DNA of 10,494 nt from CAZFQD01 sp964520885 (GTDB taxonomy: Bacteria > Bacillota > Clostridia > Oscillospirales > SIG519). The notes beneath the pieces are model-generated. The model saw nothing but the letters and a program-made list of their open reading frames with translations. It had not been told where the DNA came from and made no database searches. The stretch is taken from assembly GCA_964520885.1 (NCBI GenBank), contig CAZFQD010000081.1, positions 1 to 10,494 on the forward strand. Direction: 5' to 3'. A program made the position numbers and the translations under genes. Positions within the stretch are counted from its first letter, which is position 1. The number at the start of each line of letters is the position of its first letter. Positions 1 through 7,502 of the stretch are shown here, piece by piece.

Positions 1-26
1 GAATAAAATAATAGGAGAATTTTGAC

Positions 27-1247
27 ATGAAGATTAAAAATGAAGTTGGAAATGTACAATTGATGCAAAAGATAAATAGACTTAAGGTATTAGAATTTAT
101 AAGATCAGAATGTAATATATCAAGGGCTAATATATCAAAATTAACTGGTTTAAGTCCTTCTTCTGTTACTAACATAGTTTCACATTTGCTTGAGATAAAA
201 TTAGTTATTGAAACTGGTACAATTGATTTAGGTGAGGTGGGGCGAAAAGCAACAAATTTACGTTTTAATTATGCAGCCTATGGAATCATTTCTGTTAATA
301 TTGAAGCACTAAAATTGGAAATTGCACTTACAGATTTAATAGGCAATATATTTTATATAAAAGAAATTTTGTTTGATAGGCTTATGAAGGATTTTGAAAT
401 ATTAAATATAATTAAAGAAGAAACATTCTATTTATTGAACCATAAAAACAAATATTTAGATGCTGAAATAGCAGGTATGGGGATCGCTGTTTCTGGTTTG
501 GTTAAAGAAGAGAGCGAAATTGTATTATCGATTAATATGAAATGGAAAGAGTTGTTTTTAAAAGAGCAATTTGAGAATATATTTCATTTACCTGTATATA
601 TACAAAATATTTCAAAAAGCAAAGCAATTTGGGCTATTAGGAAATATTTAAATGAAGATGGAAAAAACGTTGTATTTATAGATTTCAAAACAGGTATTGG
701 TATTATAAGTATTTATGAACACAAAATTATTGAAGCAGTGGCTGGTGAATTTGGACATACTACAGTTAAAAAGGATGGCCCATTATGTTTCTGTGGTAAT
801 AGGGGGTGCCTTGAAACTATATCATCTTCAGACTATGCAATTAATGAATGTCGTGAGCTTCTTAGTAATGGAAAATGTATTATACTTAAAGAAATTATGT
901 ATATGGGGGAAAAAGAGCTTAATTTTGATACATTGATGGAAGCATTTAATAAGGGTGATGTTGATGTTACAGAAGTTCTTATGGAATGTGGCGAATATCT
1001 TGGTATTGGAATTGCAAATGTAATCAATGTATTTAATCCAAAAAGAATCATTATTGATGAAAATGATATGTTGAAGTCTGAGTTTGTTTATGACATTGTA
1101 ATTAAGGAAGCCAATAAACGAGCATTTGACTTTTTTACCAGTAATCTTAAATTTGAAAAAGTAGATATAAAGCATACAGAAATCATGCAAGGAATTTCAT
1201 TATATGTTGTTAAAAAACTATTTGAATTATCAGGAACGATCTTATAA
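27..1247 (+). CDS. ROK-family transcriptional regulator (NagC/XylR/Mlc type), probable cluster regulator
   Basis: This 406-residue protein has the two-part ROK layout. An N-terminal winged helix-turn-helix (about residues 14-82) contains the recognition region SRANISKLTGLSPSSVTNIV and a wing ending in GRKATNLRF. A C-terminal sugar-kinase-like sensor domain follows (about 85-400). The ROK zinc signature is intact: GEFGH (H244) followed by CFCGNRGCLE (C254, C256, C261). The position where ROK kinases have the catalytic Asp (motif ND) reads N194-I195, so it should bind but not phosphorylate a sugar, as in regulators such as Mlc. The ATG start has AGGAG at 13-17 with 9 bases of spacing. The next gene starts 30 bases downstream on the same strand. 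By inference it controls this cluster in response to a sugar or amino-sugar ligand. Its own promoter lies outside the window. Family assignment is very secure; the ligand is unknown. Confidence 0.95.
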   Translation: MKIKNEVGNVQLMQKINRLKVLEFIRSECNISRANISKLTGLSPSSVTNIVSHLLEIKLVIETGTIDLGEVGRKATNLRFNYAAYGIISVNIEALKLEIALTDLIGNIFYIKEILFDRLMKDFEILNIIKEETFYLLNHKNKYLDAEIAGMGIAVSGLVKEESEIVLSINMKWKELFLKEQFENIFHLPVYIQNISKSKAIWAIRKYLNEDGKNVVFIDFKTGIGIISIYEHKIIEAVAGEFGHTTVKKDGPLCFCGNRGCLETISSSDYAINECRELLSNGKCIILKEIMYMGEKELNFDTLMEAFNKGDVDVTEVLMECGEYLGIGIANVINVFNPKRIIIDENDMLKSEFVYDIVIKEANKRAFDFFTSNLKFEKVDIKHTEIMQGISLYVVKKLFELSGTIL

Positions 1248-1277
1248 TTTTTATAACGAACTTGAGGTATAAATGTA

Positions 1278-1970
1278 ATGCAGGTATATGATATTACAGG
1301 AACAATACAATATGGAATGTGGAGTTTTGATATGCCATTCCCCAGATTTAGTTTAAAACCTATTGGGAATGTGCCTTGGTCAGTTAACGAGGTGTATTGT
1401 GAAAGGTTTGAAGGAATGCATTCGCAGACAGGTACATACATAGAAACACCTGCTCATTTTTATGGGAATGAGCATTCCTATTTAATAAATGATGTTCCTT
1501 TGGAAAAGCTGGTGAATTTGAGATGTTATCTTTTATTGCTTGATGAGAATGACTATTCTATTTGTGGCAATAAAATGGCTATTACATCTAAAATGCTAAA
1601 GGAGTGTAAGGGAAGTCATTTAATTGAAGAGAAGAGTGCGATACTTGTTGGAACTGGTTGGGGAAAACATTGGATGGAAAAAGGCTATTTAAAACTTTCT
1701 CCATTTTTTACAACCGATGCAATAAAATGGCTAATATCCAAAAACCCAATACTTATTGGAACGGATTTTCCGAGATGGGAGAATATTGATAATCCACAAG
1801 GCTTTTTTCCTTTGTTTTATGAAGCAAATATACTTATGTTGGCTCCGTGTGTAAATTTGGAATGTGTTCAGGGACAAATATTTAATTTAACGGTTTTGCC
1901 CTTAAAAATTTCAGGAACAAGTTGTGTACCATGCAGAGCAATTTTAATTGATAATGGATGTGATACATAG
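1278..1970 (+). CDS. Cyclase-family hydrolase (kynurenine formamidase-like), altered metal site
   Basis: This 230-residue protein has the usual length and layout of the cyclase family (KynB-like arylformamidases and isatin hydrolases), metal-dependent hydrolases of amide or ring C-N bonds. The family signature HxGTHxDxPxH appears as QTGTYIETPAH (residues 50-60). Compared with the canonical motif, the first two His ligands are Gln50 and Tyr54 and the Asp is Glu56, while P58 and H60 remain. GTDFPRWEN (161-169) corresponds to the conserved GTD/S region. The usual His before the C-terminal segment looks like Asn184, with E195 as the likely conserved Glu. VLPLKISGTSCVPCRAILI (206-224) is the typical C-terminal strand. 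GAGG at 1264-1267 precedes the ATG by 10 bases; a nearby ATG at 1273 is followed at once by a stop. The stop codon shares one base with the next start, implying translational coupling. Fold assignment is firm, activity is not. Confidence 0.88.
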   Translation: MQVYDITGTIQYGMWSFDMPFPRFSLKPIGNVPWSVNEVYCERFEGMHSQTGTYIETPAHFYGNEHSYLINDVPLEKLVNLRCYLLLLDENDYSICGNKMAITSKMLKECKGSHLIEEKSAILVGTGWGKHWMEKGYLKLSPFFTTDAIKWLISKNPILIGTDFPRWENIDNPQGFFPLFYEANILMLAPCVNLECVQGQIFNLTVLPLKISGTSCVPCRAILIDNGCDT

Positions 1971-2815
1971 TGATTATTAAGGAAGATATTATATATAGTC
2001 TTTCTTTATTAGGAATTAAAAAAGGCGATATTGTTTTAGTTCATAGTACTTTGAGCAGTATTGGTTATGTAGATGGGGGCTCTGATACAGTAATTGATGC
2101 GTTTTTAGAAACAGTTGAAGAAGATGGTACTATTGTAATGTCATCGTTAACGGGTTGGGATACTCCCTTTGATGCTATGTCTACACCATCCGCAGTTGGA
2201 AAAATATCTGAGGTGTTTAGAAAGAGAAATAATGCGTTTAGAAGTCTTCATCCTGTTCATTCAGTTGTAGCTATAGGTAAGAAGGCAGAACATATAGTCG
2301 GTGGACACGATAAATGTGAAACCGGATGTGGTAAGGGTTCGCCATATATGAAAATACGTGATTTGGGCGGAAAGATATTGTTATTAGGTGTCGATATGGA
2401 TAGAAACACTTTTATGCATACGCTTGAGGATGAAGTTGATGCACAGTATTTATTAACACTTGATATTCCAGCACCTACATATATTGAAAATTGGCAAAAT
2501 AAGAAATTTAAGCTAAAAAAGTTTCCACCAGGTCATCGAGATTTTATAGCACTTACACCTGTTTTGAGAAAGAAAGATGCTATTATTGAAGGTATGATCG
2601 GAAATGCCGTTGTTAAGGTAATAGATGTTAGAAAATTACACGACATTGGTGTTGAATTGCTGAAACAAGACCCATTATTCTTTATCTGTCATAATGAAAA
2701 TTGCAATTCGTGTCATTATACAAGATTAAAACATAAAAACATGAATTTTTCTAAGTATCTTCATAATGGTTGCTTTGATACAAATTGTGAGATATGTGTC
2801 GTTGTATCTCAATGA
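1970..2815 (+). CDS. AAC(3)-family (aminoglycoside 3-N-acetyltransferase-like) protein with Cys-rich tail
   Basis: This 281-residue protein matches the antibiotic N-acetyltransferase family AAC(3), which transfers acetyl from acetyl-CoA to an amine. Visible family elements are LVHSTLSSIGYVDGG (23-37), GTIVMSSL (53-60), RSLHPVHSVVAIG (91-103, with the conserved His in HPVHS), GKGSPY (121-126) and KILLLGVDMDRNTFMH (135-150) followed by E153. The length is close to typical AAC(3) enzymes. The C-terminus is unusual: two CX4CX2C motifs (C240/C245/C248 and C268/C273/C276), with C116 and C120 in the core. It starts with GTG at 1970, overlapping the previous TAG by one base, so no separate ribosome site is needed. 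Placed among sugar and amine enzymes, it is more likely a biosynthetic or modifying N-acyltransferase than a resistance gene, though self-protection is possible. Family secure, substrate unknown. Confidence 0.92.
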   Translation: MIIKEDIIYSLSLLGIKKGDIVLVHSTLSSIGYVDGGSDTVIDAFLETVEEDGTIVMSSLTGWDTPFDAMSTPSAVGKISEVFRKRNNAFRSLHPVHSVVAIGKKAEHIVGGHDKCETGCGKGSPYMKIRDLGGKILLLGVDMDRNTFMHTLEDEVDAQYLLTLDIPAPTYIENWQNKKFKLKKFPPGHRDFIALTPVLRKKDAIIEGMIGNAVVKVIDVRKLHDIGVELLKQDPLFFICHNENCNSCHYTRLKHKNMNFSKYLHNGCFDTNCEICVVVSQ

Positions 2816-2825
2816 GGGGTAGAAT

Positions 2826-3584
2826 ATGTGTAATATTTGCGTAAAATTAGATAATCAATTTATAAAAAGCTTTGATGAACAGCTTGCATTTTTAAGTGAA
2901 CTGAATATTAACAATATTGAAATAGATGATTATATTGATAATCTTTATCTAATTAATATGAATGGTGAGCAAATTGAAAAATATAGGAATATACTTATTA
3001 AATATAATAAGAAGATTGTTTTAATAAATAGTTCTATTTCTTTAGATAATATAAGTGATTATCATCTTTTATTCAGAAAAGCACATCTTTTAAAGGCGGA
3101 GAGTATTAGACTCCATTTTGATAGTAATTGTATAGATACTCTTTTATTTGAGAAAGTTGAAGAAATTCTAAAAATGGGTAAAAGTTATAACATTTGGTGT
3201 ATGATTGAAAACAATGCTCATCTTTTTAATGCGGACGCTCTAATGCAAACTCAACTGTTTAGCAAATATAAAGAATATCATCTTGGACTAATATATAATG
3301 CTTTAGAAGTTGTTAAACAAAAAAGGCATCCATTTTTTCATGTGTTTTATAATGGCAGATTCAAAAACAATATTCAATTCCTCCGCATAAATGACGGATT
3401 ATTTTCAGATGGTAGTCCAATTATGATAGGAAATGGTAATGCAGAAATAAAAGAACTAATTTCGGCTTTACTTGCACGAAATTATAAAGGGTATTTTTCT
3501 ATTGAGCCATATTTGGCACCATGCGATGTTAATGATATAATTATGACCTTAGATATATTTAAAAAAACTCTTATGGAAATCTAA
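2826..3584 (+). CDS. Divergent sugar phosphate isomerase/epimerase-like TIM-barrel protein
   Basis: This 252-residue protein has the length and strand pattern of the xylose-isomerase-like/AP-endonuclease-2 TIM-barrel superfamily. NNIEID (29-34) resembles strand one with its conserved Glu. ESIRLHF (92-98) is a mid-barrel strand. NIWCMIENN (122-130) carries the expected metal-binding Glu (E128), and GYFSIEPY (222-229) the last conserved Glu (E227). The two middle metal positions look replaced: N158 in GLIYNALE where Asp is usual, and R187 in FLRIND where His of the HxKD motif is usual. Metal binding may therefore be weakened or changed. C2 and C5 form a CxxC at the N-terminus. The ribosome site GAGGGG at 2814-2819 overlaps the upstream stop with 6 bases before ATG. 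It probably isomerises, epimerises or eliminates on a sugar or cyclitol intermediate. Family call is moderate, function open. Confidence 0.7.
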   Translation: MCNICVKLDNQFIKSFDEQLAFLSELNINNIEIDDYIDNLYLINMNGEQIEKYRNILIKYNKKIVLINSSISLDNISDYHLLFRKAHLLKAESIRLHFDSNCIDTLLFEKVEEILKMGKSYNIWCMIENNAHLFNADALMQTQLFSKYKEYHLGLIYNALEVVKQKRHPFFHVFYNGRFKNNIQFLRINDGLFSDGSPIMIGNGNAEIKELISALLARNYKGYFSIEPYLAPCDVNDIIMTLDIFKKTLMEI

Positions 3585-3620
3585 ATTGATATTATAAATT
3601 TGATTTATAATAAAATTGCA

Positions 3621-3628
3621 AGAAAGGA
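3621..3628 (+). promoter_or_regulatory. Ribosome binding site choosing the ATG 3639 start
   Basis: AGAAAGGA lies 10 bases before ATG at 3639. An in-frame TTG further upstream at 3600 has no Shine-Dalgarno sequence, and the family homology begins just after the ATG, so the ATG is preferred. Confidence 0.75.
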
Positions 3629-3638
3629 CTTGATAAAG

Positions 3639-4430
3639 ATGGCTTATTTTTTGGATGAAATGACTGTTAAAGATATGATGGAGGTAATAAGTAAGACAAC
3701 GACAATTATTTTACCTGTGGGTGTGGTTGAGCAACATGGGTATCATTTGCCACTGAGTACTGATTATCATAATGCTAATGAAGTGCCAAGGAGGGCAGGG
3801 GAAAGGTTAAATGCAGTTGTAGCTCCCACTGTGCCTTATAGTTATTCTGGCGGTGATTTGCCAGGAACGATTAATGTTAGTCCGCAGGTATTCTCATTAT
3901 TAATTATGGATATTTGTCTTGAATTTGTTCGCAACGGTTTTAAAGATATTGTAATACTTCTAGGTCATGGAGGAACGGATAATAAAATTGCGTTAAATAA
4001 TTGTTTACAAATGATTATGAAGAGGATGCCTGAAAATAGTGATGTTACTTTTTCATTGGTTGAAGTTGTTATGTTATCTACTACATGTCAAGAATATTTC
4101 AATATGGAACCAGAACATGATTTTCACGCTGGATTAGCGGAAACTTCATTGATGATGTTTTGGAAACCTGAATTGGTTAGAGAAGAAATTGTTATGGACG
4201 AACCCGATATTTCAAAATTAATGCGAACCGATCAAGATTGGTTTGAGCTTTCAGAAAAGCCTTTTGATCATGATTATGTTATTCCAAGAAAATTTCAACG
4301 AAAAGAAATAAAAGTAGGTGTAATGGGGTTTCCAGAAAAAGCAAATATAAAAATCGGGGAGAAAATATGCAATGAAATGGTTGATGGACTTGTAGAATAT
4401 GTAAATATACTAAATGGTAGAAGACAATAG
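3639..4430 (+). CDS. Creatininase-family amidohydrolase
   Basis: From ATG 3639 this is a 263-residue protein, the normal length for the creatininase family (creatinine amidohydrolase; also MftE of mycofactocin synthesis and ArfB formamide hydrolase), dinuclear-metal enzymes that cleave C-N bonds. The signature is clear: ILPVGVVEQHGYHLPLSTD (24-42) supplies E31, H33 and D42; PYSYSGGDLPGT (66-77) is the substrate-loop region; ILLGHGG (106-112) gives H110; HAGLAETS (163-170) gives H163 and E168. All expected metal ligands are present, so it should be active. An upstream in-frame TTG at 3600 would add 13 residues but lacks a ribosome site. It is 54 bases after the previous gene and 102 bases before the promoter region for the second gene block. 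The substrate is unknown; in this context an N-acyl, formyl or lactam derivative of an amine is plausible. Confidence 0.92.
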   Translation: MAYFLDEMTVKDMMEVISKTTTIILPVGVVEQHGYHLPLSTDYHNANEVPRRAGERLNAVVAPTVPYSYSGGDLPGTINVSPQVFSLLIMDICLEFVRNGFKDIVILLGHGGTDNKIALNNCLQMIMKRMPENSDVTFSLVEVVMLSTTCQEYFNMEPEHDFHAGLAETSLMMFWKPELVREEIVMDEPDISKLMRTDQDWFELSEKPFDHDYVIPRKFQRKEIKVGVMGFPEKANIKIGEKICNEMVDGLVEYVNILNGRRQ

Positions 4431-4438
4431 AAATAGAA

Positions 4439-4462
4439 ATATTTAATTTTTATATTTAATTT
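4439..4462 (+). repeat. AT-rich 11-bp direct repeat upstream of a promoter
   Basis: ATATTTAATTT occurs at 4439-4449 and again at 4452-4462, 13 bases apart start to start, ending five bases before the -35 box. It could be an UP-element-like sequence for RNA polymerase alpha or a binding site for a regulator. There is no GC-rich stem, so it is not an intrinsic terminator. Confidence 0.6.
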
Positions 4463-4466
4463 GATA

Positions 4467-4494
4467 TTGACAAACATAAATTATGTGATATAAT
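4467..4494 (+). promoter_or_regulatory. Strong sigma-A promoter for the aminotransferase block
   Basis: TTGACA at 4467-4472 is a perfect -35 box. TATAAT at 4489-4494 is a perfect -10 box, with TGA directly before it giving an extended -10 (TGnTATAAT). The spacer is 16 bases. Transcription would begin near 4500, leaving a short leader before GTG 4539. An inverted repeat AATTAT-N5-ATAATT (4479-4495) overlaps the -10 and could serve as an operator. The site divides the cluster into two transcription units, although read-through from the first block is possible because no terminator is visible. Confidence 0.85.
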
Positions 4495-4523
4495 TAATTT
4501 AAGCAATGAATAAATTATTAAAC

Positions 4524-4530
4524 AGGAGGT
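4524..4530 (+). promoter_or_regulatory. Consensus Shine-Dalgarno site selecting GTG 4539
   Basis: AGGAGGT is followed after a normal spacing by GTG at 4539. The alternative TTG at 4533 would sit only about 3 bases from the AGGAGG core, too close for efficient initiation. Confidence 0.85.
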
Positions 4531-4538
4531 AATTGATT

Positions 4539-5786
4539 GTGAATAAATTAAATGTTGGTCAAGAATCAGAGGGTGGAATCACAAGTAGTTATAAAGTAGA
4601 TGATGGGGTTGTATTAAAAGTACCATATTCTTTTTTTGGCAGTATTTATGACGAAGATGAAGCAAATGCAGTAAAAGTAGCTATGCAGCAAGATTCTCAA
4701 ACGATGGGTCCACAAGTTAAATTATTTCAGGAAAAATTTGCCGATTTTACGGGTACTAAATATGCATTTGCAACATCAAACTGTACAGCAGCAATGCATT
4801 TATGTTCACAGGTTATAGGTTTGCAACCAGGAGATGAAGTAATCGTAACACCCAATACCTTTATTGCAACTTCATTAGTGATATTAAAAGAGGGAGCAAC
4901 TCCAGTATATGCAGATATAGATCCTCAAACCTTTAATATAGATCCAAATGAAGTTGCTAAGAAAATTACAAATAAAACCAAAGCCATTTATGTTGTACAT
5001 TATGGTGGACAAATGGTTGATATGGACCCAATTATGGAGATTGCAAAAAAACACAATATAGTTGTGCTTGAAGATTGTGCACATACACCCGGAGCTGAAT
5101 ATAAAGGGCGTAAAGCAGGTTCAATAGGAGACTTTGGATGTTTTAGTTTTCATTCTCTTAAAAATATGACAACACTTGGCGAGGGCGGAATGATTACCTG
5201 TAATAATGATGAATATGCAAAAGGTATTGAAAACCTGAGATGTATGAATTTAGACGACTGGAAAAATCAAAAAGATTATTGGATACCATCTCATTTTGAT
5301 GTAGTTGACTACAATGGTAAATGGGGTAATAATTATAGAATGAATGAAGCACAAGCTGCTGTTGGAATTGCACAACTCAAAAAAATTGATATGCTAAGTG
5401 AAAAAAGAATTGCAAACGGAAGATATTTAAACGAAGGATTACAAGGTGTTAAAGGAATTGAGCCTGTTTATGAAGATCCAAACTGTAAGCATGTTTATCA
5501 TTTGTATACGATTTGTATAAATGAGAAGGAACTTGGTGCATCTCGTGATGATTTTCTAAGAGTCCTCTACAATGAGGAAGGGATACAAGGCATTCTTCAC
5601 TACCAACCTACATATCATTTTACAGGTCTTAAGAAAATGGGATATGCACAGAATATCTGCCCAATCGCTGAAGAATTCTTTTATAGAAGAGAAATCAATA
5701 CACCGCATCACCCAAGACTTACAAAAAGTGATTTGGATGCCATTATTGAAGGTGTAAAAAATACTGCGAACAAAGTTCGCAAATAG
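4539..5786 (+). CDS. DegT/DnrJ/EryC1/StrS-family PLP-dependent aminotransferase
   Basis: From GTG 4539 this is a 415-residue member of the sugar/cyclitol aminotransferase family (fold type I PLP enzymes), which convert a keto sugar or inosose to an amine using Glu or Gln as donor. Motifs in order: QTMGPQVKLFQEKFADFTG (54-72), ATSNCTAAMH (78-87, cofactor phosphate region), DEVIVTPNTFIAT (99-111), VLEDCAHTPGAEYKG (176-190, D179 for the pyridine nitrogen), FSFHSLKNMTTLGEGG (202-217, with K208 as the Schiff-base lysine) and NYRMNEAQAA (265-274). The residues expected for catalysis are present and the length is normal, with an N-terminal stretch of about 25 residues before the conserved region. 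It opens the second gene block under its own strong promoter. Its pairing with a Gfo/Idh/MocA dehydrogenase resembles the dehydrogenase-aminotransferase couples of 3-amino sugar and aminocyclitol pathways. The reverse, deaminating direction is also possible. Confidence 0.95.
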   Translation: MNKLNVGQESEGGITSSYKVDDGVVLKVPYSFFGSIYDEDEANAVKVAMQQDSQTMGPQVKLFQEKFADFTGTKYAFATSNCTAAMHLCSQVIGLQPGDEVIVTPNTFIATSLVILKEGATPVYADIDPQTFNIDPNEVAKKITNKTKAIYVVHYGGQMVDMDPIMEIAKKHNIVVLEDCAHTPGAEYKGRKAGSIGDFGCFSFHSLKNMTTLGEGGMITCNNDEYAKGIENLRCMNLDDWKNQKDYWIPSHFDVVDYNGKWGNNYRMNEAQAAVGIAQLKKIDMLSEKRIANGRYLNEGLQGVKGIEPVYEDPNCKHVYHLYTICINEKELGASRDDFLRVLYNEEGIQGILHYQPTYHFTGLKKMGYAQNICPIAEEFFYRREINTPHHPRLTKSDLDAIIEGVKNTANKVRK

Positions 5787-5797
5787 GGGATTTTATT

Positions 5798-6505
5798 ATG
5801 ACTGTTTTAGCAATAGGGTGTCATCCGGATGATCTGGAAATAGGGTGTGGGGGCACCCTTGCTCTATACGTAAAGCAAGGACATACTGTTGTGATGTGTC
5901 ATATTGCAAATGGTGATATGGGACATAAAATCATAAATTCTCATGAATTAAAAGATATTCGTGCAAAAGAAGCTGAAAATGCGGCAAATATTATTGGTGC
6001 AAAAGAGGTTATTAGTCTTGATGTATCAGATTTAACAGTTGATTCATATAATCAAGAAATAGTAAAAAAACTTGTTGATGTAATCCGATATACAAAACCG
6101 GATGTAATTATCACGCATAGTACTGAAGATTATATGAAAGACCACCTTGAAGTAAGTAAGCTAGTGTTTGATGCTAGTTTTTCTTCAAGCATACCAAACT
6201 ATAAGACTGAAAATGAAGCATATGAGAACATTGTGCCCATTTATTATATGGATACCTTAGCGGGTGTGAATTTTCTTCCTACAGAATATGTTGATATTAG
6301 TGATACAATAGATATAAAATTACAATCAATTGATAGCCATCAAAGTCAAATTAAGTGGTTTAAGGATCATGATGGAATTGACTTTTTGGAGTTTGTTAGT
6401 ACAGTATCAAAATTTAGAGGATTACAATGCGGTGTCAGGTTTGCAGAGGGATTTAGGTTATGTAATACATGGCCAAGAGTAGTTGCAAAAAGGTTGTTAC
6501 CATAA
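5798..6505 (+). CDS. PIG-L/LmbE-family N-deacetylase
   Basis: This 235-residue protein belongs to the PIG-L/LmbE zinc deacetylases, which remove acetyl from N-acetylglucosamine-type amines (compare PIG-L, MshB, BshB and aminoglycoside deacetylases such as BtrD). The start AIGCHPDDLEIGCGGT (5-20) holds the AxxHPDD motif with Zn ligands H9 and D12 and likely base D11. THSTEDYMKDH (106-116) supplies the third ligand H116 in a DH pair. DSHQSQIKWF (179-188) and RFAEGFRL (214-221) match the conserved C-terminal H-SQ and AEGF elements. All expected catalytic residues are present. There is no signal peptide, so it acts in the cytoplasm. AGGGGA at 5785-5790, overlapping the previous stop, precedes ATG by 7 bases, and the gap to the aminotransferase is 11 bases, so the two are co-transcribed. 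It probably deacetylates the N-acetyl amino sugar or cyclitol made or used here. Confidence 0.93.
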   Translation: MTVLAIGCHPDDLEIGCGGTLALYVKQGHTVVMCHIANGDMGHKIINSHELKDIRAKEAENAANIIGAKEVISLDVSDLTVDSYNQEIVKKLVDVIRYTKPDVIITHSTEDYMKDHLEVSKLVFDASFSSSIPNYKTENEAYENIVPIYYMDTLAGVNFLPTEYVDISDTIDIKLQSIDSHQSQIKWFKDHDGIDFLEFVSTVSKFRGLQCGVRFAEGFRLCNTWPRVVAKRLLP

Positions 6506-6523
6506 AATAAAGGGGTTTACAAT

Positions 6524-7474
<951 letters not shown>

Positions 7475-7491
7475 TATATCTATAAAAGTAT

Positions 7492-7498
7492 GGGGTGA
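7492..7498 (+). promoter_or_regulatory. Ribosome binding site selecting ATG 7503
   Basis: GGGGTGA stands 4-5 bases before ATG 7503. An in-frame ATG at 7458 would add 15 residues and overlap the previous gene, but lacks a good ribosome site, and the Rossmann fold begins right after the 7503 ATG. Confidence 0.7.
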
Positions 7499-7502
7499 TT
7501 TT

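Noticed and set aside
715..936. Second forward open frame inside the ROK gene
   Set aside because: Out-of-frame shadow within the sensor domain; the zinc motif is in the main frame.
828..1190. Reverse-strand open frame of 120 codons
   Set aside because: It lies opposite the ROK gene, which has full domain support; its protein is low-complexity and matches no motif.
1242..1256. TTATAA-TTT-TTATAA inverted repeat at the end of the ROK gene
   Set aside because: All-AT, six-bp arms that overlap the stop codon; too weak to call a terminator or operator.
1088..1441. Reverse-strand open frame of 117 codons
   Set aside because: It overlaps the ends of two well-supported genes on the other strand and has no recognisable motif or good ribosome site.
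3586..3611. TTGATA and TATAAT as a promoter before the creatininase gene
   Set aside because: The spacer is only 14 bases and the region is so AT-rich that such matches are expected by chance.
3600..3638. TTG start 13 codons upstream for the creatininase gene
   Set aside because: No ribosome site precedes it, while ATG 3639 has AGAAAGGA at good spacing.
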